Source: UBA981 sp942490995 (GTDB lineage Bacteria; Pseudomonadota; Gammaproteobacteria; Ga0077536). From it: a DNA stretch of 64,000 nucleotides. The notes under the pieces are model-generated. The model was given only the letters and a program-made list of their open reading frames with translations, did not search any database and had not been told where the DNA came from. The DNA is taken from the NCBI GenBank assembly GCA_942490995.1, contig CALOBG010000070.1, positions 85,890 to 149,889 of the forward strand, read 5' to 3'. Shown here in pieces: positions 18,222-28,419 of this stretch (position 1 is its first letter; the number at the start of each line of letters is the position of its first letter). Made by a program: the position numbers and the translations under genes.

Positions 18222-19536
18222 CTACTCATCGCCAGGCTTGACCCTGCGCGCGCTGACCGTGACCACCCGCCGATCTTCCAGGCGCAGGCGGATGGTCGTC
18301 GCACGCACGCGCGAGCGTGGTACCGGCCAGTCCGATCGTCGCCCTGCATCAGCGCATAAGCCGCCGACGCCCACCACCAGGCGCAGCTGGTTACCGCGCA
18401 GGGTCTCGGTCGAGAGCCGGTCGGCGAACAGGTCGAGCTGGCATTCCTTGATGCGGTTCTCGGCCTCGCCGCGCGCGCAATAGAAGTCCTCGTACAGCGC
18501 CCGTGCCGCCCAGCGTCGCTTCGACAACGAGGTCACGATGAAGCGCGGATTCGATTTGTCACCGGTATGCTCAGCCTTGGCCACCACACGGCGTGACCCG
18601 GCTCCAGCTCTTGCGTGTCCGATACGCGAGCTCGCGGAAACAGCGCGCCGGGCTCTGCGTGGCTGCCGACGTCTCCGCCACCGTCTGCAGTTCACTGCCT
18701 ATCGCCCGTACCAGACGGGCGTTACGTGCCAGCCCGAACACGTATTCCACGCCATTTTCCTCGCACCAGCCCATCAACGCCTCACGGCAGAAGCCCGAGT
18801 CCGCTCGCAGCACGATGCGCGTCTTCGGCCACCGCACACGCACCTGGGCGACGATGCGCTCGACCTCCTCCACCGCCCCCGCTGCACCGTCGATGTTCGC
18901 CGGCCGCAGCTTCGCGGCCAACAGATGCTCGCCGCAGTAGATGTACAACGGCAGGTAGCAGTAGTGATCGTAATAGCCGTGAAAGAACCGTGCTTCCTGA
19001 TGGCCGTGCAACGCCACGTCGGTCGCATCCAGATCCAGCACGATCTCCGCCGGCGGCTCGCGGTAAGCCTCCAGGAACAGCGCCACGAACAACCGTTCGA
19101 TCGCTTCCTCATCGGGACGGATCTTGTGATAGCGATGCGCCCCGCTCGCTGGATAGCATTCCAGACGGCTCAGCGTGCTCTTGCCCGCCAGTGCTGCACA
19201 GTCCTCGCGTAACCGCGGCGACAGCTTGCCCAGCAGCGCACCCATCACCGGGTCATGGCGTAGCTCGTCGTGGTCGTTCAGGTCTTCGTAACCCAGCGCC
19301 AGCGCGAACACCCGTTGACCGACCAGCGTGCGCAACGAGTGCTCGACCAAGTCAGCCTGCCGCTCGTCGATGAAGCAGCGCGACAGCCGGTCGATCAGAC
19401 CGACCGCCGCGTCCGCCTTACCCAGCAGTAGCGCGCCGCCATCCGAGCTCACCGTTCCACCATCGAACGCCGCCACCACGCGGCGGCGTCCAGCCCATGA
19501 AAACGTCAGTTGTTCAGCGGTACACTGTGTCGGCAT
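18222..19536 (-). pseudogene. IS1380-family transposase, decayed by frameshifts
   Basis: DDE transposase of the IS1380 type. The ATG at 19536 follows a GAGGAGG site and reads MPTQCTAEQLTFSW, then AAFDGGTVSSDGGALLLG and RADSGFCREALMGWCEENGV, typical of the family. The frame is lost near 18590 by one extra base; it continues in another frame as RRVVAKAEHTGDKSNPRF and YCARGEAENRIKECQLDLFADR. A further local shift affects the C-terminus: WWASAAYALMQG is in a different frame from the TTIRLRL-like end. With two or more indels the product is unlikely to be active. Confidence 0.88.
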
Positions 19537-19633
19537 CGGGAACCTCCTCTGAGGGGTCGTAACTCGTTCACGCAAAACAAGTTTGATCCTCTCGGAGGCC
19601 CGATGCACTAACTACGTGTGAGAAATCCGGGCT
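18222..19633 (-). mobile_element. IS1380-family insertion sequence remnant
   Basis: The element covers the broken transposase and its upstream end. The right end near 19618-19633 carries GTGTGAGAAATCCGGGC, the type of terminal sequence seen at IS1380 ends. No matching inverted copy is visible at the left side, where poly-G sequence begins, so the left end seems lost or mis-assembled. The right end abuts a MITE-like element starting at 19634. Confidence 0.75.
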
Positions 19634-19901
19634 AGACGCACGCTCAGACCTATTCGCGGCGGCATTGGCGCCAAAAAAGTTCGTCTGCAAGGCGCAGTGC
19701 GCAGGGAATAGTGGTGCTATTGCCAAGCGCTGCAACGAAGCAGGCGGGCTTTTTTGGCCCAACCCGCAGGGCGAGCGACTGATTGGGTGCATTTCGGCGT
19801 TGCTCGTCACTCATTTACGGCAAGTAAACTTCACTCCTCGCGCCTTGAACTGCACCCAATCAGTTGCTGGTGCCGCCGCGAATAGGTCTGAGCGTGCGTC
19901 T
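19634..19901. mobile_element. 268-bp MITE-like element with perfect 31-bp terminal inverted repeats
   Basis: Bases 19634-19664 and 19871-19901 are exact reverse complements over 31 bp. Inside, 19778-19791 and 19851-19864 form another perfect 14-bp inverted pair, and a GCCAAAAAAG / CTTTTTTGGC pair lies near 19670 and 19750. No coding sequence. The size, terminal repeats and lack of a gene fit a non-autonomous MITE or a large palindromic intergenic repeat. The partner transposase is unknown. Confidence 0.75.
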
Positions 19902-19957
19902 TACCATCCGTGGCCCGCTGGCGCTCGAGGCCGCCATACGCGCGACCCGCACACCAC
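19902..19957. repeat. Half copy of a dispersed repeat (matches 48011-48066)
   Basis: 56 bp matching 48011-48066 in the same orientation with five mismatches by eye. Only the right half of the palindromic element at 47934-48066 is present; the left half is replaced by the MITE-like element and the IS. Confidence 0.75.
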
Positions 19958-19992
19958 GGGCGACCGTCGGCCGCACTAATTCACGCTACCGC

Positions 19993-21471
19993 CTAAAAGC
20001 GTTCCAGATCGCTGTGCGGCAGTTGCCCGTGGTGGACGTGCATGGCGCCGAACTCGGCGCAGCGGTTCAACGTCGGTACGGCCTTGCCCGGGTTGAGCAG
20101 TCCGTGTTCGTCGAACGCCGCTTTCAGGCTGTGCATCTGGGTCAGTTCGTGGGGCGCAAACTGCAGACACATCTCGTTCAGTTTCTCGACCCCGACGCCA
20201 TGTTCGCCGGTCACCGTGCCGCCAACTTCGACGCACAGCGCGAGGATACGGCTGCCGGCCTGTTCGGCCCGCTTGAGCTGGTCGTCGTCGTTGGCGTCGA
20301 ACCCGATCAGGGGATGCAGATTACCGTCGCCGGCGTGGAACACGTTGGCGATAGGCAGATCGAATTCGCGTGAAATCGCGCTGATCGCCTGCAGCACGCC
20401 GGCCAGGTGTTTGCGCGGAATGGTGCCGTCCATACAAAAGTAGTCCGGCGCGATGCGGCCGAAGGCCGGAAACGCGGCCTTGCGTCCGGCCCACAGGCGC
20501 AGGCGTTGCGCCTCGTCGTCGGAAATGCGGATATCGCCGGCGCCGGCCTCGGTCAGCAGGGCGCTGACGACGGCGACCTGGTCGCCGACTTCGGCGACGT
20601 TGCCGTCTACCTCACATAACAATATCGCCTCGGCGTCGAGCGGATAACCGGCGCCGCAAAACGCTTCGCAGACTTCGATGGCGAGCCGGTCCATCATCTC
20701 CAGCCCGCCGGGCACCACGCCGGCGCCGATGATCGCCGCGACCGCGGCGCCGGCGCGTTCGACGCTGTCAAACGAGGCCAGCAGGACGCGCGCCAGATCC
20801 GGTTTCGGCAGCAGTTTGACCGTCACTTCCAGGATCACCCCGAGCAGCCCTTCCGAGCCGTGCATCAGGGCCAGCACGTCGAGCCCGGCGCTGTCGAGCG
20901 CGCGCCCGCCGACGGTCAGCAGTTCGCCGTCGATGGTCAGCACCTTGAGTTCGAGCACGTTGTGCACCGTCAGCCCGTACTTGAGGCTGTGCACGCCACC
21001 GGAATTTTCCGCCACGTTGCCGCCGATCGAGCACGCCAGCTGCGAGGACGGATCGGGGGCGTAGTACAGACCGTGCGCGGCGACCGCCTCACTGATGGCC
21101 AGATTGCGCACGCCCGGTTCAACGGTCGCGGTGCGGTTATCGAGATCGATGTCGAGGATGCGATTGAATCGCGCCAGGCTCATCAGGCAGCCGTCCGCCA
21201 GCGGCAGCGCGCCGCCGGATAAGCCGGTGCCGGCGCCGCGGCTGACCAGCGGGACCCTGTGTTCGGCGCAGATGCGCACGATGGCGGTGACTTCCTCGCG
21301 CGTCGCGGGCAGTACCACCGCGCGGGGCACCTGGTGGTAGGCCGACAGCGCGTCGCATTCGTAAGGACGTTTCGCTTCCCGCGACAGCAGGCACGAGGCG
21401 GCCGGCAGGCAGGCCAGCAGCGCCTGCTCAAACGGCTGGGTCGGGGTTACGCTGGGCTCGGAGCTGTTCAT
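19993..21471 (-). CDS. glcD: FAD-linked glycolate/2-hydroxyacid oxidase subunit GlcD
   Basis: 492-aa FAD-binding (PCMH-type) 2-hydroxyacid dehydrogenase of the GlcD group. The FAD-binding domain carries PLVSRGAGTGLSGGALP (about 75-91) and CSIGGNVAENSGG; the C-terminal domain has NVFHAGDGNLHP and VGGTVTGEHGVGVEK. GlcD normally works with GlcE and GlcF to oxidise glycolate to glyoxylate. Neither follows here: the gene is followed at once by the repeat/IS region. The partners may have been separated, or this may be a D-lactate/other hydroxyacid dehydrogenase acting alone. Confidence 0.88.
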   Translation of the reverse strand: MNSSEPSVTPTQPFEQALLACLPAASCLLSREAKRPYECDALSAYHQVPRAVVLPATREEVTAIVRICAEHRVPLVSRGAGTGLSGGALPLADGCLMSLARFNRILDIDLDNRTATVEPGVRNLAISEAVAAHGLYYAPDPSSQLACSIGGNVAENSGGVHSLKYGLTVHNVLELKVLTIDGELLTVGGRALDSAGLDVLALMHGSEGLLGVILEVTVKLLPKPDLARVLLASFDSVERAGAAVAAIIGAGVVPGGLEMMDRLAIEVCEAFCGAGYPLDAEAILLCEVDGNVAEVGDQVAVVSALLTEAGAGDIRISDDEAQRLRLWAGRKAAFPAFGRIAPDYFCMDGTIPRKHLAGVLQAISAISREFDLPIANVFHAGDGNLHPLIGFDANDDDQLKRAEQAGSRILALCVEVGGTVTGEHGVGVEKLNEMCLQFAPHELTQMHSLKAAFDEHGLLNPGKAVPTLNRCAEFGAMHVHHGQLPHSDLERF

Positions 21472-21573
21472 CTCGGCATATTCGCTGACACGCAGTATCG
21501 AGTGTAAACGAAGCAGGCGCGGGATTGGATGCCGTCAGCGGCGGGCGGCGGGCCGCACGAGCGGCCGCGCACT

Positions 21574-22788
21574 TCAGAACCGATAATCCGACGGGATCAC
21601 AACCACGCCGCCGGCGGTCAGCTTGAAGCGCCGGGCGTCGGCAGCCGGGTCGAAGCCGATTTGTTCGCCGGGCGGGATCACGACCCGGCGATCGCAGATA
21701 CAACGGCGCAGCTGCGAGCCCTCGCCGACCCGCACGTCGGAAAACAGGATCGAATCTTCGACCGTGGCGCCATCGTCGATATACACACGATTGCCGAGCA
21801 CGCTGTGATTGACGCCGCCACCAGCGATGACGGTACCACCGGATACGATTGAATTGACGCAGATGCCTTCATTGCACGAGCGTCCCGGCACCGTGCGCGC
21901 CGGCGGGCGCTGGGTCTGGTAGGTTCGGATCTGCCAGTTGGGCTGGTACAGGTCGAGCGGCGGCTCGAGTTTCAACAGATCCATGTTGGCTTCGTAGTAA
22001 GCGTCGAGTGAGTCGAGTCGCCGCCAATAGCGGTCCTGGGTGACGCGACCCGAAGTGCCACCGAAACGATAGCCCATGGCGCGGCCGAAGCTTGCGAGGT
22101 TGGCGCCGACCATGGCGCTGATGCTCATGGTCGTGGCTGGTTTGTCGTCAAACTGGTGCAGCACTTCGATCAACTTGCTGCGCTTGAACACGCTCACCCC
22201 CATCGGCCACCACAGGCTGTCGGGATTGGCATCGGCGGCCGGCGCGCGCACTGCGCGGAGGTCATCGCCTTCGAGTTCCAGCGCGGTGGCAAAGTGCATG
22301 CCGTTGGCATTGGCCGGCGGCACGCAGGCGATCGTTACGTCGGCGCCGTGGGCGGCGTGCTGGGACAGTACGGCCGCATAGTCCATGCGGTAGATCTGCT
22401 CGCCGGAAACCATCAGCACGGTTTCCTCCTCCGCACCTTCGAGCAGGTAGAGGGATTTGTGCAGCGCGTCAGCGTCGCCGGCATAGGTCACGACGGTCGC
22501 GCCTATCGGCGGCGTCACCGGGGTGATGTATTCGCCGAGGTCGGTGTTGTAGATCGACCAGCCGTCGCGGATATGGTTGTGCAGCGAAAGCGCGTTGTAC
22601 TGCGTCATGACCATGATCCGGCGCAGCCCGGAGTGCAGGCAGTTGGTCAATGCAAAATCGATGATCCGGTAACTGCCGCCAAACGGCATTGCGGCCGTCG
22701 CGCGGCGCGCGGTGAGGGGGTCGAGGGACTTGCCGTCGCCGATGGTGAAGACCATCGCCAGGGTGTCCTTGAGATCTGAGACGAGCAT
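21574..22788 (-). CDS. GlgC-like nucleotidyltransferase lacking key catalytic residues
   Basis: 404-aa homologue of ADP-glucose pyrophosphorylase: N-terminal nucleotidyltransferase fold (FGGSYRIIDFALTNCLHSGL) and C-terminal left-handed beta-helix with hexapeptide-like repeats. Compared with E. coli GlgC from memory, the nucleotide loop GGRGTRL reads GDGKSL, the activator lysine (K39) is T31, GTADA reads GDADA (104-108), the catalytic aspartate of GDHIYK is glutamate (E130 in SGEQIYR), and the glucose-1-phosphate lysine motif EKP is missing. It is probably catalytically weak or inactive, perhaps a regulatory paralogue like GlgD. No other glycogen gene is near. Confidence 0.8.
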   Translation of the reverse strand: MLVSDLKDTLAMVFTIGDGKSLDPLTARRATAAMPFGGSYRIIDFALTNCLHSGLRRIMVMTQYNALSLHNHIRDGWSIYNTDLGEYITPVTPPIGATVVTYAGDADALHKSLYLLEGAEEETVLMVSGEQIYRMDYAAVLSQHAAHGADVTIACVPPANANGMHFATALELEGDDLRAVRAPAADANPDSLWWPMGVSVFKRSKLIEVLHQFDDKPATTMSISAMVGANLASFGRAMGYRFGGTSGRVTQDRYWRRLDSLDAYYEANMDLLKLEPPLDLYQPNWQIRTYQTQRPPARTVPGRSCNEGICVNSIVSGGTVIAGGGVNHSVLGNRVYIDDGATVEDSILFSDVRVGEGSQLRRCICDRRVVIPPGEQIGFDPAADARRFKLTAGGVVVIPSDYRF

Positions 22789-22975
22789 GATTTGGGGCCG
22801 GCATTATACGCATCTCGCGTGCCTATAGTAGCGCGAGCGAAACCGCGCCAGCGCGAGCCGAATGCGCCGAACTCAGGCCTTCAGCCGCGGCGCTGGCTGG
22901 CTTCATGCTGCGTCGCATCGCTATAATGCAGCGCGCCGTCGGCGCCGTGATGGACCAGCTCGAAAGCGTTTTGTT

Positions 22976-24496
22976 ATGGCGGAAGAATTCCTTGTCAACA
23001 TCACCCCGCAGGAAACCCGCGTGGCGATCGTTGAGAACGGCATGCTGCAGGAACTCGCGATCGAGCGCAGCCGTTCGCGCGGGCTGGTCGGCAACATCTA
23101 TCTCGGCACGGTTTGTCGCGTACTGCCCGGGATGGGCGCGGCGTTTGTCGAAATCGGTCTCGACCGCACCGCTTTCCTGCATGTATCGGACATCGCCGCC
23201 CGGGACCGCCCCGATCCCGACAGCGGCCCCGAGCTGACCATCGAGCGCGCGGTCCGCGAAGGCCAGCAGCTGGTCGTACAGATCACCAAAGAGCCGCTCG
23301 GCACCAAGGGTGCGCGCCTGACTACCCAACTCAGCATTGCGTCTCGCTACCTGGTGTATATACCAGGCTCGAACACTGTCGGTATTTCACAACGTATCGA
23401 AGACGAAAGCGAACGACAGCGGCTGCGCGACCTGATCACGGCGTTGCGCCCCGGCCTGCGTCCGTTGGATGAACTCGCCGGCACGGTCGATCTGGCGCGT
23501 CTCGGCGGTCACGAAGGCAACGGCGGTTTCATTGCTCGAACCGCGGCGGAAAGCGCGGAGAAAGAGGAACTGGCGGCGGACATGGCGTTCCTGGAACGCC
23601 TCTGGCAATCGACTTCCGAGCGCATCAGCAAGGCCAGCCCGCCCGCGCTGATCTACGAAGACCTGCCGTTACTGATGCGAACAATGCGGGACATTTCGCT
23701 GGCCGCGGTTGACAAGGTACGCATCGATTCGCTGGAGAACATCGCCCGGGTGCGCGAATTTGCCGCCGAGTTCACCCCCGAGCTGCTGCCGCGTCTGGAA
23801 CACTACTCCGGCGAGCGCCCGATCTTCGATCTGTATTCGACCGAGGACGAAATCCAGCGCGCCCTGCAGCGCAAGATCGAACTCAAGTCGGGTGGCCATC
23901 TGGTCATCGACCAGACCGAGGCCATGACCACCATCGACGTCAATACCGGCGGCTTCGTCGGGCACCGCAATCTCGAGGAAACCATATTCAAGACCAACCT
24001 CGAGGCGACCCAGGCCATTGCGCGCCAGCTCCGGGTACGCAATCTGGGCGGCATCATTATCGTCGACTTTATCGACATGACCGACATCGAGCATCAGCGG
24101 CAGGTCCTGCGCGCGCTGGAAAAGAACCTCGATCGTGACCACGCCAAAACCAACATCAGCGAAGTAACCTCGCTGGGTCTGGTTCAGATCACGCGCAAGC
24201 GCACCCGCGAGAGCCTCGAACATATCCTGTGTGAGTCGTGTCCGACCTGTGCCGGCAGCGGTTCGATCAAGACTGCCGAAACGGTGTGTTTCGAAATATT
24301 TCGCGAAATCCTGCGCGCCTCGCGTCAGTTCGATCCGAAAAAATTACTCGTCGTCGCTTCGCAGGCGGTGGTCGACCGCATGCACGACGAAGAATCGACA
24401 AGTATCGCCGAGCTCGAGGAATTTACCGGCGTGCCGATCCGATTCCAGGTTGAAACAACCTACCCCCAGGGACACTACGACGTCGTCCTGCTGTAG
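22976..24496 (+). CDS. rng: Ribonuclease G
   Basis: Endoribonuclease for 16S rRNA 5' maturation and mRNA decay. 506 aa (E. coli 489) from the ATG at 22976, which gives the conserved start MAEEFLVNITPQETRVAI. An S1-like RNA-binding region (VGNIYLGTVCRVLPGMGAAFVEIG), the DNase I-like catalytic part (TIDVNTGGFVGHRNLEET and IIVDFIDMTD), and the zinc-link cysteines in CESCPTCAGSG identify it as RNase G/E. It lacks the long C-terminal scaffold of RNase E. Divergent from the glgC-like gene; yhdP follows after 87 bp, as in many gammaproteobacteria. Confidence 0.95.
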   Translation: MAEEFLVNITPQETRVAIVENGMLQELAIERSRSRGLVGNIYLGTVCRVLPGMGAAFVEIGLDRTAFLHVSDIAARDRPDPDSGPELTIERAVREGQQLVVQITKEPLGTKGARLTTQLSIASRYLVYIPGSNTVGISQRIEDESERQRLRDLITALRPGLRPLDELAGTVDLARLGGHEGNGGFIARTAAESAEKEELAADMAFLERLWQSTSERISKASPPALIYEDLPLLMRTMRDISLAAVDKVRIDSLENIARVREFAAEFTPELLPRLEHYSGERPIFDLYSTEDEIQRALQRKIELKSGGHLVIDQTEAMTTIDVNTGGFVGHRNLEETIFKTNLEATQAIARQLRVRNLGGIIIVDFIDMTDIEHQRQVLRALEKNLDRDHAKTNISEVTSLGLVQITRKRTRESLEHILCESCPTCAGSGSIKTAETVCFEIFREILRASRQFDPKKLLVVASQAVVDRMHDEESTSIAELEEFTGVPIRFQVETTYPQGHYDVVLL

Positions 24497-24583
24497 TGGC
24501 ACGGTCCTGCTCTGGTGTGTTGTCGGCTGGCGATGAGTAAACCCGCGAGCGAATGCCGCGGCGGCGCACGCTACTGATTATCC

Positions 24584-27500
24584 ATGCGTAGTTTCCTGTC
24601 CTTTGCCATCGACCTGTTCTGGGCCGGGTTTGCGATCGCGCTGATCGGCGGCGCGGCACTGGTTACCGCTGCGCGACTGGCATTGCCCGAGGTGAGTTCG
24701 CAACGCGACGTGGTTGCCAGCTGGATCAGCGAGACGGTAGGTCGACCGGCGTTGATCGGCGACATCGAGGCGAGTTGGAGCGGCTGGGCGCCGCGCGTGA
24801 GCGTAAACGGCATCGCGTTTCTCGACCCCGATACCCAGGCTGAGCTGGTCCGTTTCGAGTACGCGACCATCAACATCGCGCCGCTCAACTCGCTGCTGGC
24901 GCGCGCGCTGAAGCCCAAGAGTCTGGTCCTCTCGGGGGTCGAGCTGACCCTGGTACGCGACAATGATGGCCGTTTTTCCGTCGCCGGCATGCCGCCGCCG
25001 AAATCGCCGATCCTCAAATGGCTGATCGGACAGGACAACTTCGCGGTCACCGACGCGGACCTGACCATCATCGATCAGCGTGCCGATCAGAGCTTCGCCC
25101 TGTCCGGGCTGACGCTCACGATCCGCAACCGCAACGAGACCAAACTGATGACCGGGTTCGTCGATCTGCCCACTGCGATCGGCCGCCGTCTGGTGGTTGA
25201 ATTCTCGTCTACCGGCGATCCGCTGAGCTCGGCGTGGAGCGGCGAGGTGAACTTTCGTATCGACGACGCGCGCAGTGACTACCTGGTCGACAAACTCGAC
25301 TGGCAGGGCGCACCGCCGCCGGCCACCGCAATTGACCTGACCGCCTGGAGCCACTGGCAAGACGGCCGCCTGGCATCGCTGCGCTTCGCCCTCGATGCAC
25401 ACAGTGTCGACGCCGGCGCCACCGCGCTGCTGACCGCCACGGGCCGCGTAAAGCGGCGTGCACAGGGCTGGAAAATCGAGGTGATCGACTTCGACCTGCC
25501 GCAGCGCGCGCGCGGCGGTGCACGCGGACGCTTCAGCGCCGCATGGGACGGGACCGGGCCGGAACTGAATGTCGCCGTACGTGGCCGCGACCTGCCGCTG
25601 GGACCGCTCGCGATCCTGGCCGCCGGACTGGCGCCACTGGAACCGGCCTGGCGCGAGGCCCTGCAACCGATGCGACCGAGCGGCGTGATCACCGACATCG
25701 AAGGCGCCTGGCTCAACCGTGCCGATCGCGCGGCGCACTACTACGCCGACATGGGGATTGCACAACTGTCTTCGAACCGCCACGGCGAACTGCCCGGGGT
25801 CACCGGCCTCGAGGCGCGCCTGACGGTCGATGCCGCAGCCGCGGTAGTGAGCTTCGAAGGCACGAATTTCAAGCTCGACGACGATGTACGCCTGCTCGAA
25901 ACGCTCGACGTTACCGGGCTCAGCGGCCGGCTCGCGCTGCTGCGTTCGAGTGCCGGCGAGGTTCTGCGCATGTCACGATTGCGTGCCGATGTCGGTGGAA
26001 CGCGGGTGCGGCTCGACGGCCGCGTGCACGACCCCTTCGCGCCGCAGGCGCACATCGACATGGCACTCGGTTTCGCAACCACCGAGGCGCGCCGGCTGCA
26101 CCACCTGGTACCGACCGGGCGCCTGCCGGAACGCGGCGAGACCTGGCTGCGCCGCGTGATCGAGGCCGGCTCGGTGTCCAATGGCAGCGTCGTCGTGCGC
26201 GGCGCGCTGCGCGATTTTCCCTACCGCGACGCGCAAGGCGTGTTTCGCGCCGGCTTCGATGTCGAAAACGCCACACTCAGCTACTCGACGCGCTGGCCGC
26301 AGGCGCGCGCGCTCACCGGACGGGTCGATATCGACGGCCCCGCCGTGCGCATGCGGGTCGACGAGGCGCGCGTGCTCGACGCCGATATCGTAACCGCCGA
26401 CATCATCATGGCCGACCTGTTTGCCACGCAACGTTTTGTCCATATCCGCGGCACCGCGCGCGGCCCCGGCAACAGCGCCGCCGCTATCGTCATGGCCAGC
26501 CCGATGCGACGCGGCAAAGCTGCGCGCCTGGCCGACCTCGACATCGATGGCGATATCGAAGTGGATCTCGATATCGACATCGGCTTGTTCTCGAAAGGAC
26601 CGCGCGACGTACTTGGCCAGGCTCATTTCGCCGCCAACCGGATCGAGGCCAGCAAGGAAGGTATCGTCCTCGATGATCTCAGTGGCGACGTCAGTTTCAC
26701 CCGCGGTGAATGGTACGGCGAAGGACTGAGCGCCACGTTCGAGGGCATGCCGGTCGGACTGGTCGTCAACGGTGGCCTCGACGACCCGAACTATGACAGC
26801 GAATTCCGCATGACCGGGGTCTCGCCGGCGGCAACCGTTATCGCCCAGCTTGGTAAACGCGCGGCCTCCGTGCACCGCTGGCTGGAGCAGCGCCAGGCAC
26901 TGACGCGGCTGTCGGGTCGCTTGCCGTGGAAAGCGGTTCTGACCATACCGACCGTAGTACCCGGCGCCACCCCGGCCCCCCGCCGCCTGGTGCTCGAATC
27001 GAGTCTCGAAGGTTTTGCCATCGATCTGCCGGCGCCGCTCGACAAGACTCGCGGCGAACGCCGGCCATTACGCCTGGAGTTTGCCTTGCGCGATGGGCTC
27101 ACCACTGCGACGCGGATCGATTTCGGATCGATCCTGGATGCCGAGATCGACGCCCGTCGGCGCGCCGACGGCAGCACCGAAAACGAGCGCCTGGAGATCC
27201 TGTTCGGATCGCTCGATCCCAGGTTCGCAAAAACTCCGGGGATCTCGCTGAGCGGTTACCTGGCGCGGCTGTCGGCCGACGACTGGGGTGGTTATATCCT
27301 GCCTGACGGCGAGGCAAACGCGGCGCGCTCGTCGCCGTCAGCGGTGCAGTTCGATCTCCAGGTCAGCGCCCTCGAGCTGTTCGGCAACCAGTTCGAGGAC
27401 ATGCGCGTGCACGGCCGCCGCGGCGAGCAATACTGGGATCTCGAGGTCGACAGTACTGACAGTCGCGGGCGCATCCGCGCGCCGCACGACGTCGCCGGCG

Positions 27501-28408
27501 GCACCTTAAGTCTCGACTTCGAGCGCCTGCACCTGAAAAAGTCCGCGCTCGACGGCGGCACACCCGCCACACCCCGCACGCTCGACCCACGGCGCCTGCC
27601 GGCGGTGGATTTCGGCGCCGGGAGCTTCAGCTACGGCGACATTGCGCTGGGCCGCGCCGCGATCAAGACCAGCCGCCGTGCCGATGGCCTCGCGTTCGAG
27701 GAACTGTCGTTCACTGATGCCGATTTCAATCTCCGCGCGGCCGGCGAATGGCTGGTCAGCGACGGCGTCCACACCAGCCACTTCAATATCGATCTGGGCA
27801 GCGACAGCCTCGCCAATATCCTCACCCGCTTCGGCTACAACGTCGCCAATATCGACGGTGGCGAAACGCGTATGAGCATCGACGCAAGCTGGCCCGGGAC
27901 CCCGGTGCAGTTTACCCTGGCGCGCCTGGCCGGCAGCTTCGAACTGCATGTCAATGACGGGCGCTTCCTCGACATCGAACCCGGTGGCGGCCGCCTGTTC
28001 GGTCTGCTCTCGCTGCAATCCCTGCCGCGGCGGCTGCTGTTCGACTTCGACGACCTGTTTCGCAAGGGTTTTGCGTTTGACAATATCGACGGCGTATTCG
28101 AACTCGAAAACGGCAACGCGTATACCAACAGCCTGCTGATGACCGGTCCGTCGGCGCGCATCGACATCACCGGCCGCATTGGCCTGGCCGAACAGGACTA
28201 CGACCAGCAGGTCGTCGTCACCCCGGCGCTGTCAGACTCGATCCCGGTGGCCGGCGCCCTGTTCGGACCGATCGGGGTCGGCGCCGGCGCGGTCTACTAC
28301 ATCGGACAGAAAATGTTCAAATCGATCCCGGAAAGCATCGATCGTTTCCTCAGCCGTCACTATACGATTACCGGCTCGTGGCAGGACCCCTCGATCGAGC
28401 GCCTGTGA
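24584..28408 (+). CDS. yhdP: YhdP family AsmA-like lipid-transport protein
   Basis: 1274-aa protein with one N-terminal membrane segment (about 5-32) and a very long periplasmic part rich in beta strands, the AsmA-like/YhdP build. It contains a DUF3971-type region and a C-terminal AsmA-like block (PVAGALFGPIGVGAGAVYYIGQK). YhdP with TamB and YdbH bridges the inner and outer membranes and supports phospholipid transport. Length agrees with E. coli YhdP (1266). No clear ribosome-binding site at 24584. Follows rng. Confidence 0.92.
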   Translation: MRSFLSFAIDLFWAGFAIALIGGAALVTAARLALPEVSSQRDVVASWISETVGRPALIGDIEASWSGWAPRVSVNGIAFLDPDTQAELVRFEYATINIAPLNSLLARALKPKSLVLSGVELTLVRDNDGRFSVAGMPPPKSPILKWLIGQDNFAVTDADLTIIDQRADQSFALSGLTLTIRNRNETKLMTGFVDLPTAIGRRLVVEFSSTGDPLSSAWSGEVNFRIDDARSDYLVDKLDWQGAPPPATAIDLTAWSHWQDGRLASLRFALDAHSVDAGATALLTATGRVKRRAQGWKIEVIDFDLPQRARGGARGRFSAAWDGTGPELNVAVRGRDLPLGPLAILAAGLAPLEPAWREALQPMRPSGVITDIEGAWLNRADRAAHYYADMGIAQLSSNRHGELPGVTGLEARLTVDAAAAVVSFEGTNFKLDDDVRLLETLDVTGLSGRLALLRSSAGEVLRMSRLRADVGGTRVRLDGRVHDPFAPQAHIDMALGFATTEARRLHHLVPTGRLPERGETWLRRVIEAGSVSNGSVVVRGALRDFPYRDAQGVFRAGFDVENATLSYSTRWPQARALTGRVDIDGPAVRMRVDEARVLDADIVTADIIMADLFATQRFVHIRGTARGPGNSAAAIVMASPMRRGKAARLADLDIDGDIEVDLDIDIGLFSKGPRDVLGQAHFAANRIEASKEGIVLDDLSGDVSFTRGEWYGEGLSATFEGMPVGLVVNGGLDDPNYDSEFRMTGVSPAATVIAQLGKRAASVHRWLEQRQALTRLSGRLPWKAVLTIPTVVPGATPAPRRLVLESSLEGFAIDLPAPLDKTRGERRPLRLEFALRDGLTTATRIDFGSILDAEIDARRRADGSTENERLEILFGSLDPRFAKTPGISLSGYLARLSADDWGGYILPDGEANAARSSPSAVQFDLQVSALELFGNQFEDMRVHGRRGEQYWDLEVDSTDSRGRIRAPHDVAGGTLSLDFERLHLKKSALDGGTPATPRTLDPRRLPAVDFGAGSFSYGDIALGRAAIKTSRRADGLAFEELSFTDADFNLRAAGEWLVSDGVHTSHFNIDLGSDSLANILTRFGYNVANIDGGETRMSIDASWPGTPVQFTLARLAGSFELHVNDGRFLDIEPGGGRLFGLLSLQSLPRRLLFDFDDLFRKGFAFDNIDGVFELENGNAYTNSLLMTGPSARIDITGRIGLAEQDYDQQVVVTPALSDSIPVAGALFGPIGVGAGAVYYIGQKMFKSIPESIDRFLSRHYTITGSWQDPSIERL

Positions 28409-28419
28409 GGGGGCGGCAC

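Noticed and set aside
16766..18349. 527-aa minus-strand ORF reaching from the IS into tldD
   Set aside because: Includes homopolymer-coded proline runs and antisense tldD. Only its first residues correspond to a shifted frame of the transposase.
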